64,000 bases of DNA from Halichoerus grypus (GCF_964656455.1 NC_135718.1:22518449-22582448); one strand, 5' to 3'; shown: positions 1 through 12,794, numbered from the stretch's first letter. A program made the numbers and translations. The notes: a model not told the origin generated them from the sequence alone.

Positions 1-999
1 CTCTTGAAATAAATTAATAGCTTACTATTAGAAGATAGCCGATCCCCCACAAATTTTGATATACTGGAGGACCATCAAAAGAAAATGTCCTGTGGACCTA
101 AGGAGTCCCAGGAATGGTCATTTAAAACCAAAGAACCATCTTTGGATCTCTTGCTGGAGTGTTAGGAAACACATCCTTTGTGTTGCTTGTTCATAGCCAT
201 CACACGGATCACTGTTGACACTTGCCCCCAGTGACATCCAGCCATTCTGGAAGGAAAAGTGATACTTTTACCCTGAATCAGCTGTCTGTCCCCTCCCCTT
301 GCTATCCCAGATGAGCATGCTCCATTACTAGCCTCATCCGAGGTATGAGGGTAGAACGCCATGATTAATTTCTCTCATCCCTGGAAAAATAGGAGCCAGC
401 ACAGCAAATGAACGTATTATGTGGTCCAAACAGGTGTTTATTACTTAAGGCAATGAGACGTCTCATTACAATCCCATTACACCTTCAAAGAATAGCCCCA
501 GCTTGGGTGGAGCGATCTGCCAGAAAGGCGCCTGTATTTCACGGCCTTCTATCAAAGCCAGGGCTGCCTTGGCTGGAAAGGAACAAAGCTTTATGCCCAC
601 CAAAGGAATCGAGACAAACCAGCACTTTCATGTTCAAATTTTCTGTAATCATCCACTGCATTGTATCAGCTCTTGAAAGACCATGGTTATCCTGAGCTGT
701 GTTAAAAAAATAATAATAATAACATAATGGTAACACTGACCGGAGAGGGAGATGGGGAGACTTTAATGTTGCTGCCGCTATTAAAAGCATGAGCCCTCCC
801 CCCAACCCAGGCTGGGAGACATGGTGACGGTTTCCTTGCCTTAACTTATGTGCAGCTCATTCTGAGCTACTCAAGGTAGATGAATGAGGCAATACATATG
901 AAAGTGCTTTGAGCATTTTGGAGGACAGATACTCTATAAAAGCAAGGTAATATTATTATCAGAATGGATCTAGTTGCCTCTGTGGTGGGAGATCGATGG

Positions 1000-1110
1000 G
1001 AACAGGGGCGTGGGTGGTGCAGAGGTTGGTTGGCAGCAGAAGGCCTGGATTCCAGACCTGCATCTGCCACTAACCTGCTTTGAAGCCTTCAACTAGCTTA
1101 CCAATTTCTC
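1000..1110 (+). repeat. MIR fragment (weak)
   Basis: The wording resembles the MIR core: a cctggattccagacctg-like stretch, then 'tctgccacta', then pyrimidine-rich sequence. It is short and strongly decayed. Confidence 0.4.
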
Positions 1111-1673
1111 TTTCTCTGTGTTTTGTTTGTTTGTGCTTTTGTTTTGTTTTGTTTTTACATTTTTTAAATAAAATAAATGTTACTCTGAATAAAATATCCT
1201 TAGAGATGCTTCACTAAAATTTGGCTCCATGATTAAATAAGCTTAAGAAAAAAATAAACTCCATTCTATGCCCCTTGCCTCGAGAGTAACGGTAGGTCAC
1301 TGGTGTCAAAAGCTCTAGGATGTCCTGTGAGCAAGAAAACTCTATAACTCAGCATTAATCAAAACATTTTATAAAGGGATCCATTAAAAAAAAAAGTCTA
1401 TTAGAATCCATCAATGCTGATGTCCTATGGAACAGATTTTGGGAAACACTCTAGTAGAAGATCTCAAAGGTCACTTCTTGTTCTAAAATTTTGTGTCTCA
1501 GTAAAAGTATTGAACATAAAGTGCCACTTTATGTAGAAAGAGTGTATTTTCCTGATAGAGGAGAATGTAGGCAAGAAGAGAAAAGAAAGATGACATTTAA
1601 ATATGTCAGATCTTTCAATTAAGATATCTGAGACCAACATTTTTTAAGTCTCTTCAGTGTCATTGGATTATAT

Positions 1674-1698
1674 GGAGAGAGAGAGAGAGAGAGAGAGA
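1674..1698 (+). repeat. (GA)n microsatellite
   Basis: An uninterrupted run of about 12 GA units. It is a likely length polymorphism and no other function is suggested. Confidence 0.9.
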
Positions 1699-2294
1699 TC
1701 GGATCTTGGCCCTTATCTAGAGATGGCCATTTGAATCTGTTATTGTTACTCGACTAGTTCTCTAGTCGAGTTGAAGCACTGTTTAGTTCCAAATCTACAA
1801 AATAAAAATTTGCATGAGTTGGGATAATATAGTTGATGTATCCAGCCCCTAGCATTTATTAACAAGATATCTGTGATGACCCGGACTTCAGAGGTTCACC
1901 AGTGCACAGATTCACTCCAAAGGCACAGAGGTGGGCAATAGTTACATGGGGGCCAGATCTGTGCTTCAATATTTTGAATTGAATTCAGGGAAGATGCTGC
2001 ATCCTGCTTACTAGTGAATTGGGAGCAGTTATGTGAGGATTCCAAATGGCAGAATAAATATTTGGGTCTTTGTCTTTTAGGAAGTGGGGAGCCATAGAAA
2101 GTTTGGCCCTCAGTGGTTGAATGGCCCTTGGGCTAATTTCCATAGCTAATCCCCTCCATTACAAAGAAGCAAAATACTTGGCATGAACCACTTTTTATTA
2201 AGTATACTAGTTAGCCCGCCAACATTTGCGGTGAACAGAAAAGCCAAATCAACCTTGCTTCATCAACAAAGGGGATTTAAGGGCTTGCATAATT

Positions 2295-2525
2295 GAGAAT
2301 AGCTAGCATGTATGGAACAGATGCTATGCGCCAGGCACTATTCTCAGTGCTTACCACTTAGTAACTGATTTAATCCTCATAACTCCGTGGAGGGCACACT
2401 AATATCTCTGTTTTGCAGGTAGAAATTCTCAGACACAGAGTTTAGTTCACACAGCTAAGTTATAGAGGGAGGATCTGAACTCAAGTAGCTTTACTTCAAA
2501 GTCCATTCTTTTAACCATTTTGTTC
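2295..2525 (-). repeat. MIR (minus orientation)
   Basis: It reads in order like the reverse complement of MIR: an element near 'gccaggcactattctcagtgctt', then 'atttaatcctcataac', then 'cacacagctaag', then 'ggatctgaactcaag', then 'cttttaaccattttg'. The copy is close to full length and old. Confidence 0.85.
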
Positions 2526-2707
2526 TACTGTTCTCTCTAACTGAAAGGTTTACAGGTGGGGCAGGCTTCTTAGCTGTCCACAATCAAAGGCTCAAAGACT
2601 TTCACAGAATGTGACCTATCTCTCTTCCTTTTGAGCCTATTTTCTTCAGGACTGGCTTCATCCCCTGCTTCCCCTCCAAGATATGCCTTCATCAGATCTA
2701 GACTTTC

Positions 2708-2727
2708 TTTTTTTTTTTTTTTTTTTT
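2708..2727 (+). repeat. Poly-T tract
   Basis: A run of about 20 T. I saw no SINE body next to it, so it is either a decayed retroelement tail in minus orientation or a simple repeat. Confidence 0.7.
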
Positions 2728-3932
2728 ACTTTCTGATAATACCAGTGTCATTGTAGAATTGTTTCTTATTGACTTCGTGTTGCATACCTATCACTGATCC
2801 AACTGTTGTGGTCAGGGACATTGAATATTCTGAATGCTAAGCCAGTAAGCTCTTTTCTGGTGTTGAGGGTAGCAAAACGTAGCAAAGACTAAGTACAGGG
2901 AGGAAATTTGTCTGAGAGTAGTAAGGGTGTTTTTCAAAGAACATTAACTACAATTATCAGAAGAAATGGAATAGACATTTGACCGATACAAACAATGGCC
3001 AACTTCCATACCAAACATAAGCTTGCATTATTGATTCACATTGAATTAATGGGAAGGATTCATTTTTGGCTTCTCACTCTGTATTCTTTATATAAAAGCA
3101 TTACCAAACTCTAGAGTATGGCATGTGAGACTCAAGTAGGGGTGAGGAATATGAAACTCTGTGGATGAAGACTTCTTCCTTCTGGGATCATCGGAGTTCA
3201 CTGTGATCATGGTAAAGGAGGGAGAGACTCGTTCCTATATGTTTAGAGCAAGGTCCAAGCTGAATTGCTGATCGTTTGGTTGAGAGAACATGGGCATATA
3301 TTATAAGGAGAAATGTAGGTTAGAAGTTAGGTAGAACTTTCTAGCACTGAAATAATTGCCAAAGAAGATTGGAAGTTCCCCTGAAGCTTTTCAAGGATGG
3401 AGGATGATCCATCTGGGAAGATTTGAGTACTAAGCTACACAAAAGCCAAGAATCTTTCCATACTGTTCTTCAGTCTTTATGCTTATTTGTAATTCTGTTT
3501 TTGTTTTGTTTTGATTTTTGGTTTTTGAAAGTTACACCAGTGTCTACTGCCTTGAGTAAAGGCAGTAGGCAGCTGCCAAGAGCTTATGCACAGAAGACGG
3601 CAAGCCTTGGTCTGAGACAGCAAGCCTTGGTCTGTGTCAGCCACCCCTGAACATCTACTTCTCTGGAGTTCTGAATGGGGAAGAAAGGGTTTGGAATTCC
3701 CATCCCAGGGACATGCGCTCACTGCCTCCACATTACCTTTGCCTTGGACTACCAGAGTCTGAAAGGAGGCCTCTTTTTTCCTCTCTCATTTAAGTTTCCC
3801 TGCTGAACTTCTCAGAGTAAAGGTTTAGATAAGCCACTTAGTCCTTGAACACTCATTGATGTGAAGATGAGTGCTTTGGGGTGATTCTCAGGTGAATGTT
3901 TTCCTCAGGGGCTTCTGGGAGTTGCTGAGCCT

Positions 3933-4090
3933 TAGGGAATGTTTCTCAAACTTTCATGTGCGTATGAATCACTCAGATTTTACTTACATACAGATTTTTG
4001 ATTCAGTAAGTGAGGCCTGAGATTCAGTGTATCTAACAAGCTCACAGGTGATGCCCATGCTGGTGGCCCATGGACCACTCTGAGAGAAGC
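3933..4090 (+). mobile_element. MER20-like nonautonomous hAT DNA transposon
   Basis: It shows the ordered landmarks of the family: 'tttctcaaactttcatgtg', 'gattcagtaag', 'tctaacaagctcacaggtga', then 'tggaccactctgagag'. The ends are roughly inverted (TTCTCAAA against CTGAGAG). The family name is from memory. Confidence 0.7.
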
Positions 4091-4530
4091 AGGACTTACC
4101 TATTTTCTCTCTGTCTCTTCAACTTTTCCTCATATTTGCCCCACATAAGCCTTCTGAACACGTACCATGTTTGTGCCTGGCCAAGTATATCAGGATGACT
4201 GATTCTCCAAAGTTATACATATTTGAGAAAGTATTCTTCAATTATCTAATGAGGTAATTAAATTATAAGTGAGCTACCAGGCATCTCTCTGCCCAATTTT
4301 CTCATGACCTTACTGCCTAACCCCACAAATGACAAAGGAAATGATTAACATTTACCTAATTAATTATTATTTCATGAATATACAAAAGGAAAATTTTTAT
4401 CTTCCATGACAGTGCCTAAGAGCCTATTCTGGTATTCTTCATGAGATTCCACTCTCTTTGGACACATGCCATGTTAACATATGAAGCTCTTCATCCTTCA
4501 TCCTTTTTACTTCTCTGTGTCTTTCTTCAG

Positions 4531-4710
4531 GACATGCATGTCATCAGCACAGATGAGAATCAAGTGTTTGCAGCGGTTCAAGAATGGAACCAAAATGACA
4601 CCTACAACCTCTATATCTCAGACACCCGTGGGGTCTATTTCACACTGGCCTTGGAGAATGTCCAGAGCAACAGAGGTCCTGAGGGCAACATCATGATCGA
4701 CCTCTATGAG
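4531..4710 (+). CDS. SORCS1: SORCS1 coding exon (block exon 1): VPS10 propeller
   Basis: This exon is 180 nt, 60 codons, phase 0 at both ends. It begins DMHVISTDENQVFAAVQEW and ends MIDLYE. A pyrimidine-rich tract and CAG precede it and a GTATGT donor follows. SORCS1 is a type I neuronal sorting receptor. Its luminal VPS10 propeller binds cargo, and it controls trafficking of proteins such as neurexin, AMPA receptors, the insulin receptor and APP. The peptide matches SORCS1 rather than SORCS2 or SORCS3: SORCS3, as I remember it, reads DTYNLYQSD where this reads DTYNLYISD, and the later half differs strongly. One N-glycosylation sequon (NDT) lies in WNQNDTYN. The upstream exons are outside the window. 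Identity is recalled, while the boundaries and phase are seen. Confidence 0.96.
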
Positions 4711-5114
4711 GTATGTCACAAGGCATGTGTACTCCTGAGCCCCTGCAGTGCCTGGGCTGGCAGTTAGTAAGGGCCCACCATTGGCTGCCGCCTCCATCAT
4801 TTTAATTCCTAGTTCCTTATATGGCCTCATTTCATTTGGGAGAGGGGAGGATTTGTAGAACATTTTTATTGGTTAATTTGCATTCCACACAACACCTCTG
4901 GGAGGAATCCTTTCTTGATGAAGTCCACAGTCCATGAAGTCTCCGGGGACCTGGAGAGAGTGTCTGGGGAAGCAGTCAAACAATTGAAAGGCTTGAACAA
5001 GGGTGATCCTAGTGTGAAATTTGAAAATAATCTTGAAGGGCAAACAGGGTGTCAGAGTTTGAGCAAAGGGGCAGTGGGCATCCTCCTTTCCCCTCTGAAG
5101 AAGGAACAGGGCAG

Positions 5115-5137
5115 CGGGGCGGGGGGGGGGGGCGGGT
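5115..5137 (+). repeat. G-rich tract
   Basis: GGGGC followed by a run of 12 G, then CGGG. Four G-runs close together meet the simple pattern for a G-quadruplex on the transcribed (pre-mRNA) sense strand. It is also prone to sequencing error. Confidence 0.7.
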
Positions 5138-6089
5138 ATTACACTAGAAGATACTCCCATTGGACCTGAATACCTTTCTAAACTGGTAACTTCCACTGGC
5201 TAATTGTCATCTCCTCAGAGGGCCAGTGAGTGAGACAGAAGTGATAGGTCTTTCTCTCCTAAATGGGAAGGGGGGAGGCAGAGACAAAAAACAGAGTTTA
5301 CCGTATTTCCCTAAAACAGCTATGGCCCTTTGTTTCTCAAAATGACCAGGATACAAAATAACACCAAATATGCTAGATTGCTTAGCTTTCATAACAAATA
5401 CCAACACTTGAATGCCATTTAAAGCATGGCTAGGTAGAAAGCAAGCTGCTATTTGGGGATGGATTTTAGCCATTTGTCAGTCTTATCTTGTACCATAAAG
5501 GATTTAAAATGGGTTATAATGAGCCATTACAAAATGTATTCAGAATTTGGGAAGTGCACTCATTTACCTATATCCTATCTGAAAAAAAATCTGATTCAAA
5601 TATGTGCAATCATAATGATGCTATCTTTTGGTTGAGTATAAGTTCATAGAGTCAAGAGGTTGTTTATATAACGAGAGGCAAAGGAATGATATCTAGTATA
5701 TTAAAGAAAGAAACCAATTTCATTTAACAAATTTAAACCTATCATTGTAATTCCTTTTAATGCTGTCTACCCATCCCCCTTCTCCTTTAGCAGCTCTTGG
5801 GGATTTTCTTCTAGTGTCTAAACTTCTCTGTATGTATAAAGTCATGTTAACAAACTTACATGCCCCATTCAGAGCCCAAACTAGCGTGAGACATAGTTTG
5901 TGTGTATATATTTAGAAAAATACACTGTAGACTTTTTTTACACATTCACAAAGTTTTTCCAACTCTTTTCCTGCCTATGTTCCAGATAAATATAGTAGTA
6001 TCATGTATCTCAGCCTCAAACTGAACATGTATTCTGGAAAACATTTACATATTCTGGTGATTTAGTTTCAAATTCATGTTGGATAAAAC

Positions 6090-6345
6090 TGTGATTTAAA
6101 GTATAAATTTTGGAGTCAGGATGTCTGGATTTATATCCTAGCTACACCACATGTAGTCTTCTAAAGACAAAACCAAGAACTTCCAAGCCTCAGTTTCCTT
6201 GTTTAAAATATGGAGCTATACATGATGCCTACTTGATAGAATTTCTGAGGATTACTTAAGTTAATCTTCTTACTGTATGTACTATGAACAGTGCCAAAAA
6301 TGCATCAATGTTCAACAAATCATAGATAGCATAATTAATATTATA
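6090..6345 (+). repeat. MIR
   Basis: It follows the MIR order: 'ttttggagtcaggatgtctgg', a 'cctagctacaccac' core, 'aagcctcagtttccttg', 'atttctgaggattacttaag', 'gaacagtgccaaaaa', then 'atgttcaacaaat'. The copy is near full length and old. Confidence 0.85.
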
Positions 6346-7969
6346 TTCCAATGAAGTTAAGCCCCCATACAATGTTCTGTTCTTATAGTCTTAAAATCTA
6401 CCCACATTTTTTAAATATCTAACACACTTCCACACTTTTGGATCTTTGTTTCTTCCCGTATTGCACTTAGCATGGCCATAGGATGTTGCTTAATGCCAAC
6501 TAGTCATCTTCTTATAAACAAGTGTAAATTACCACATTTCTTTCCTCATTTGTAAATGTCGTGCAAACATTTAAATTGTTAGTGTGTTTTGTTGAAATGC
6601 CATGCATTTTCATGGCTGATTCCAGCACTTACAATGGAAATATCTTGCTTCAAGAGTCTGATAAGAAGTCAAAGCAGCTGCCCCAGATCAATCACCTGGT
6701 TTGCTTCCCTGGCCTTGACTCTGTCCTTGTTCTCCCAAAAACATTTTCTCATTTTCAGGTTGCATTTTTCCCTTTTTGATTAACTTCTCCCCTCTTTTTA
6801 AGTCATTGTGAAAGTGTTTTTTCTGGGATAAATTTTGTTTTCTGCCAAAACAGAGGCCATTCTAATTGGTCCCTTGATGATGACAAAAGATGACAGATTT
6901 GGACAGGGGCAGCTTTGCAGTGTTCCGTTATTTACACCTGTTTTCATGAATGGTTTTCTGAATTCAGAAATTGCTAACAGGTATGGAATGAGAAGAGGAA
7001 ACAGGGTAACTTCTGGACATGGCAAATCATTTCTTGATTAATCCTGGTGTTTCCCTTTTGTGTCTCTCTTGCAGTTGACTGTCCATAGGACAACTGCTGG
7101 CTCTTATTATCATCATTGTGAGCAGTGATGTGACTGCATTATGTAAAGGTGTTCTGCATCCCGGGGCCTGGGAAGAAGAGTCTTTGGTTTTATTAGCCTG
7201 ACAGTTTGCAGCAACTTGAATTGAAATTGATGTGATCAGAACGGCGGTGCCGTATCTGCTGATTACCTAGATAGAAAGAATATTGGCTGACATGGAACCT
7301 GGCACAAATGCTCCTTAAATCTGATTGTTCTGGCTAGCAGGAAGCTGAAAGCCATCCAGCATGAATTTCCCAGTAGAATTGCAATGAATGATGAGTGCTT
7401 AGAGATAAATGAAAAGTAAGAAAATCCATAAATGAATTAATGAGGAGCATAGATGAGCAACATATGAGGTAGGGGTGACAAAGATAGAATATATGGAGTG
7501 CACGTCTGCTCACATTTGGGGGTGACTGAGGAGGATGGCGTGAGTTCTTTGCTTGTATGCTTCTGCATGCCAACGACCTGCCATTTCTGTGTGTTCTTTA
7601 AGCTTTTCAGCAGAGGCAAACTGTGCAATGTATAACGGTATGAGTCTGTGTATCAAGGAGATGTATTGTTGATGAGGCTTTGTGAAGCATATTTCTCATT
7701 AAATTCAATCATTTTGTTCACATACACACATTGAAACTTTACAACAAATGTGGCTCTCTCTGCCCTAGAGGTACATGTATGCATGTGATTTTGGGGACAG
7801 AGTGTTGGATGACCATCTTACATGGTTTAATTATTCAAATACCAGAATTTTTCTTCAGAGTCAGTTGACTACTGAACATGAACCACATTCAAAAGATTCA
7901 AGAAATACGAGGCAGGAAAGTTGGCCACAGAGCAAAAATGCTGGATAGTGATTTTTGTTGATGCAAGTT

Positions 7970-8205
7970 CATAATAACAACAGATAATATTTTGGGTGCC
8001 AGTATGTGCCAGGCACTGTGTAAAGAACTTTCCGTAATTATCTCATTCAATCCATGTATTAACTTTATGATGCTAGGACTATAATTACTTCCACTTTAAA
8101 CATAAGTAAATGGAGGCAGAAAATGCTATCATTTTTGCAAGATTACAGTGCTAGTTGTGGCAGAATTAGGATCTGAATCCTAGAGTATGCAAACTCTTAA
8201 GAACA
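7970..8205 (-). repeat. MIR (minus orientation)
   Basis: Landmarks in order: 'tatgtgccaggcactgtgta', 'tctcattcaatcc', a decayed 'aagtaaatggaggcagaa', 'gcaagattacagtgctag', then 'aggatctgaatcctag'. Confidence 0.85.
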
Positions 8206-9292
8206 AACTATTTGTGTCTCTCGAAAGATTTGGGCTTGTATTTGATTGTGGCCCAGTAATAGCCCTTAGACTGGAGGTCATTGAAGGGTAGAATAAATAG
8301 TATTAGACTTTACCTAGAAGTAGAAGAAACCAGGCAAGAAAAATAAAACAGTCTTGAAAAAGCCAACATAAACAGAATCCACAAATGATAGCTCTGGACC
8401 TATTCACCACCTTCTGACCCAAGTCCTGGGTCTGCAGTTAATAGCTCAATTCAGGCAGTACTGTCATTATGCATCCCAATTTTGTCTGGTGGATGTGTTT
8501 CCATAAGAGAAGCCCAGGAACAAGCATCCTAAAATTCTGTCATTCCTGAAAGCACAAATGCTCCAGTGGCATCACGTGGGATGGGTAACAGAAGATGGTG
8601 CCTGATGGTGGCCAGAGCAAAGGAGACATGATGAGTGTGTCTGAGACGTGTGATTCCTAGTGTTTTCGTCTGGTGTGGTTGATGAGAGGGGGATCTGACA
8701 GCTTTGGACAATATCCTCCCTCCTCTGGGAATAGAGTATCAATTAATGACAATGAAGAGCACTTTGGCTTAATGGACAATGACAGTTCACCCCAGCCAAG
8801 TAGAAAGGGTTGTGTTGGGAGTGAAGCCACCTGGCTGGCACATTCGGAATGCACAGAATGTGCGCACACATGAGTAAGCACAGTGAGCATCATGGAAGAC
8901 ATAACCAACGAGCAGTGCATGTTCGGTTACCCACATTGTGTCTTCTGCACATGATGAGTGCCCCCTCTTTAAAAGAAAAAGCTCAACAGTTGTGACGATG
9001 TACTTATACCTTGATTGCTTGGGGAAAGGTGCCTCTTACAATCCAGCATAGGAGGTGGAGAAGAAAAATGCTCTCCCTTCCGGGCCATATTGCTTACAGG
9101 ACACGGAATGTTACCGTCTAATTATACTTAAGGCTACTCTCTCCTTAGGAGAGGAGTTCTGCCTGGTTAAGTCAGTAGAGGGAAGAAAAGAACACTCGGG
9201 CATTTTGGGGGAGTGGGCTCCTTGATTGCAAAGTCACCCCTGGCCTTTCTCCCTCTGAGTTTGTGTTTCTCCTGGCTGCAATCCTCTCTTTA

Positions 9293-9507
9293 TTTTATTT
9301 TATTTTTTTTTTTTTTTTAAAGATTTTATTTATTTATTTGACAGACAGAGACACAGCGAGAGAGGGAACACAAGCAGGGGGAGTGGGAGAGGGAGAAGCA
9401 GGCTTCCCGCGGAGCAGGGAGCCCGATGCGGGGCTCGATCCCAGGACTCTGGGATCATGACCTGAGCCGAAGGCAGACGCTTAACGACTGAGCCACCCAG
9501 GCGCCCC
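9293..9507 (-). mobile_element. Can-SINE (tRNA-derived carnivore SINE), young copy
   Basis: A T-rich tail (TTTTATTTT then a T-run) leads into AAAGATTTTATTTATTTATT and the GACAGACAGAGACACAGCG body. It ends in the tRNA-like head GAGCCACCCAGGCGCCCC, so it reads on the minus strand. It is flanked by a perfect direct repeat, CTGCAATCCTCTCTTTA, at 9276-9292 and 9507-9523 (17 bp, one base shared with the head). The perfect duplication and intact body indicate a recent insertion. Confidence 0.96.
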
Positions 9508-11699
9508 TGCAATCCTCTCTTTAGAACAGAAAAATATCCTATGTCCAAAGCCCAAAGAAATTATGGTCACGGATACGTTCTCTTTCTTGCCATGCTTGTT
9601 GATTCATAATTTTTATTCTCTTCTAATTTTGACACCTCGGCTTTGTAGTTGCAGTCTGAGACAGAGAGGTTGGGAGGGGTCATCTCCCAGTTAAGCAGTA
9701 GAGTCAGAAACAAGCAGAAACTCTTGTTCGGGGGTCTTCCCAGCTTAGCCTCCGGTGGAGCAGGTGAAAGAAAGATTGAGATACAAGAGCGCTCTGTAGA
9801 GATGCATATAAAAAACAAAGGAAGTGGGTGGGTGGAGACATATCAGCATGTTATCCAAGGGAGTGGGAGATAGCCTGTATGAACCCGGGGAGTGAAATAG
9901 GAGAAGGGAGGGCAGCAATGTGAAGCTGGCTCCCAGGGGCCCACTAAGTGTGCGGATGTGCTTTGTGGTGGCTTGAGGTTTAAGCTGTAATGCTTCATAT
10001 TTAAAGTCTAATCAGAATGGTGTTTTGGCTCCTATGAGATTAGAGAATAAGAAATAATAACTAAATACCTTTGAGACTTCTGGTATCACACTCCCCATAT
10101 GAGAGGCAAAGAAAGATAAGTGGCTTCTCAACTCACTCAGCATTTTTGAGCAGAATTCAGAAAGGTAAAAAAGATAACGGGTTTTTCCCCAAAGGAAGAC
10201 AGACTCCCTGATGTGAGTGTCATTGCCATAGGAATATCATTCTCAGAAACTGTCCGTGTTCACATGAAGGCATGTCTTCGTCGGGAATATTACTTTTGCC
10301 CATCCTGCGCCATCCCTCAGCCCTACCCCGTTCCACACAAATATGCACATACTATGAATACTGAGGTTGTCTGGCAACATAAACCTATCCCCCCATCCTC
10401 AGTGGAACCCCAGACCTTATACATACATATGCACGTACATGTACCCACCAGTACACACACATTCCATATTTTGGGCACTGACACTGCTCCCTTGATTTCC
10501 AAAGTGATATCCAAAATAAGAGGCGAGAGGTTCCAAGAAATAGAAGATGAGACCTCACAAAAGAGCCCTTGAGGAACGTGCTTTATGCCTAGAGGGGCAC
10601 CAAGACACCCGGAAAGATGGGCTTCTCAGGCTCAGAGCAAAAGGAGGAGTGGATGGCCCAAGAAACTAAAGAGCCAGGGTGACCATCTCTGCAGAGCGGA
10701 CCAAAAAAGCAAGAAAAATAAAAAGACACCACACATGGGATTTTCAGATACAGTGCCTTGGCCACAAGAGGAAAATAAGCAGACCCACTCCAGCTTCGTC
10801 CCCTGTTGTCACCCATTGCCTCTGCTTTGGCAAGTTTTTATTCCCCAAGATAAACCCGAAGGCCAGGCTGCCAAAGATGAATTACAAAGCGCAGCTTTCC
10901 ACTCAAGTGGCATTTGATAATGCCAAGCAGTCGGGGGCCAATAAAGTCACCGCTTCTGCAAATCAAATGAACCCAGCTCCTAAACACATATAACCCTGCT
11001 CTGACACTCTTGCCAAAAGAGGGAGAGGCAGGAAGGAAAATGGGCAAGGAAACTACTGGAATAGGTAATAATTTCATTCTTTCGGTGCTTACCGTAACCT
11101 AGAGTGTTGAATGGTTAAGACAGCATTGTTTCTCATGGACGAGTATGCTGTGGAGAGAAAACAAGCATGACTTGTGAAAATTCTGATTCATGAAATTTCG
11201 TTTTTAAAGAACTGGCAGTTTAGTCATATTTAAATATGTAACAGCCTCTGGAACATATGCAAAACCAATATGGGGTTCCCTGGTGAGCAGTCCTTATGGA
11301 GCTGGGATAGTGAATAACTAAATACTATTCATAACTAACATACCATCTTTGGGAGGTACAGTGCCCCTGAAATTTATGTCTCCCACATTTGTCGAGGATC
11401 AACAATGCATAACAAACTGTCTGCTTGCTGTTGATTGCCCAAGATGAGGCTTGTTCTAAGTAGTTCAAAGTATTCCTCCCAGCTACTTGTTTATACCATT
11501 TATTTGCTTAACAAACATGTCGTTCCAAAGGAATACAAAGTTGGCCCAACTCTAAAGTATCCCATATGTCACATCAGCAGGTACAAACTAATGAGGTTTG
11601 ACTGTGTGTCAAAAGCCAAGGTAAAATGTACATACTCTGTTGATCGAAACCCGACCTCTTTGAGTTGAGAAATTCAGAGCTGTATTTGTTAAAAGAACA

Positions 11700-11880
11700 T
11701 TGGAAGTTGGACAGATTTGAATGTGAGCCCCAACTGTCTGTTATCATAAGCAATTAAATTTTGTCTACGCATCAGTTTCTTCATCCATAGAATCTGGGCC
11801 GTAGCTATGAGGCAGGTTTGTAGTGAATATCGGAGGTTTGGTATATAAATCACTGGGCATAGTGCTGGGTGAATGGCACG
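11700..11880 (+). repeat. MIR fragment
   Basis: It reads 'gacagatttgaatgtgagcc', 'catcagtttcttcatccata', then 'cactgggcatagtgctggg', matching the MIR core and 3' part in plus orientation. Confidence 0.7.
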
Positions 11881-11971
11881 GACTCCTGCTCTTTTTTCAC
11901 TCTTCTGCTTAAAAATGTTCATATTCTCCTGTAAAGGGCCTGAGATAAGTGGGTTCAAATATACTTGTTAG

Positions 11972-12164
11972 GGCGCCTGGGTGGCTCAGTTGGTTAAGCG
12001 ACTGCCTTCAGCTCAGGTCATGATCCTGGAGTCCCTGGATCGAGTCCCGCATCAGGCTCCCTGCTCGGCAGGGAGTCTGCTTCTCCCTCTGACCCTCCCC
12101 CCTCTCATGTGCTCTCTCTCATTCTCTCTCTCTCAAATAAATAAATATATATATATATATATAT
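11972..12164 (+). mobile_element. Can-SINE
   Basis: It starts GGCGCCTGGGTGGCTCAGTT and ends in CTCTCTCAAATAAATAAA followed by an expanded (AT)n tail. The direct repeat ATATACTTGTTAG flanks it at 11959-11971 and 12165-12177. The AT run is probably an evolved A-rich tail. Confidence 0.95.
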
Positions 12165-12794
12165 ATATACTTGTTAGCTTGTCCACTTACTACCACCATC
12201 TGTGCTCCACAAAACCACGCATTCTAAGCTTCTGTTTCCTTATCTTCAAAATGTGGCTGCCGGTAACTCTTATCTCATGGTTGCCGTGAGCATTAAATGG
12301 GATGGCCTGCACTGTTACACACATTCAGATCCTTCTTTCACTGGCCCTCAGTCTTCCTGGGTTGTCATAATTCCAAGTAGGGTAAAATGGGTATGAATGC
12401 ATTTAATACACCCAAAGACGCTTGAAAAATACGGTACACAAGTCATGATTTGTTATTTCACGGCTTCATCAACTTACCCAGTTGATCTCTTTCCTCAAGT
12501 ATGGAAGAGAGAAGGCAATCATATTGTCAGAGCCAAGTAATTAATGCGGACTGGTTATAGTGGGCTCAAGGTGTTATAGGAACGGAGGAGGGAATGATTT
12601 CACAGCTTAGGGAAAACACTGCTTCTTTATGTTGAAACGCTGTTCTCTTTTGTTCAGTATATTCCAGTGGTTTAATAGAGCCATCTTTTTATAGGAAAAA
12701 AAAAAGGGGGGGGGGGAAACAATAGCAATTGGATCATGAGCTTTAAACTGACCTTGTTTTCAATTGCCCCAGGCTGTAGATAGCTCAGTGACTT

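Larger units (their letters stand above)
1..4530 (+). other. SORCS1: SORCS1 intron (3' part) upstream of the first visible exon
   Basis: Intronic sequence, inferred because the first exon seen begins in phase 0 with the middle of the VPS10 domain and is preceded by a pyrimidine tract and AG. It contains a weak MIR piece near 1000-1110, a GA microsatellite, a perfect hairpin at 1748-1771, a MIR at about 2295-2525, a T-tract, a small tandem duplication at 3600-3639 and a MER20-like hAT fossil at about 3933-4090. I saw no exon in the remaining sequence. Open frames here are short and unrelated to SORCS1. Confidence 0.85.

Noticed and set aside
1380..1460. Possible MER20 end
   Set aside because: 'gggaaacactctagtag' resembles the MER20 end but the rest of the element cannot be followed, so it was not listed.
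10213..10572. 119-codon plus-strand open frame, followed by overlapping frames to 10993
   Set aside because: The translation shows only low-complexity His/Thr runs from a CA-rich patch. There is no family resemblance and no splice structure.
11972..12060. tRNA-like gene at SINE heads
   Set aside because: The GTGGCTCAGT...TTAAGC wording is the tRNA-derived head of Can-SINEs. The copies have A-rich tails and target duplications, so they are not tRNA genes.
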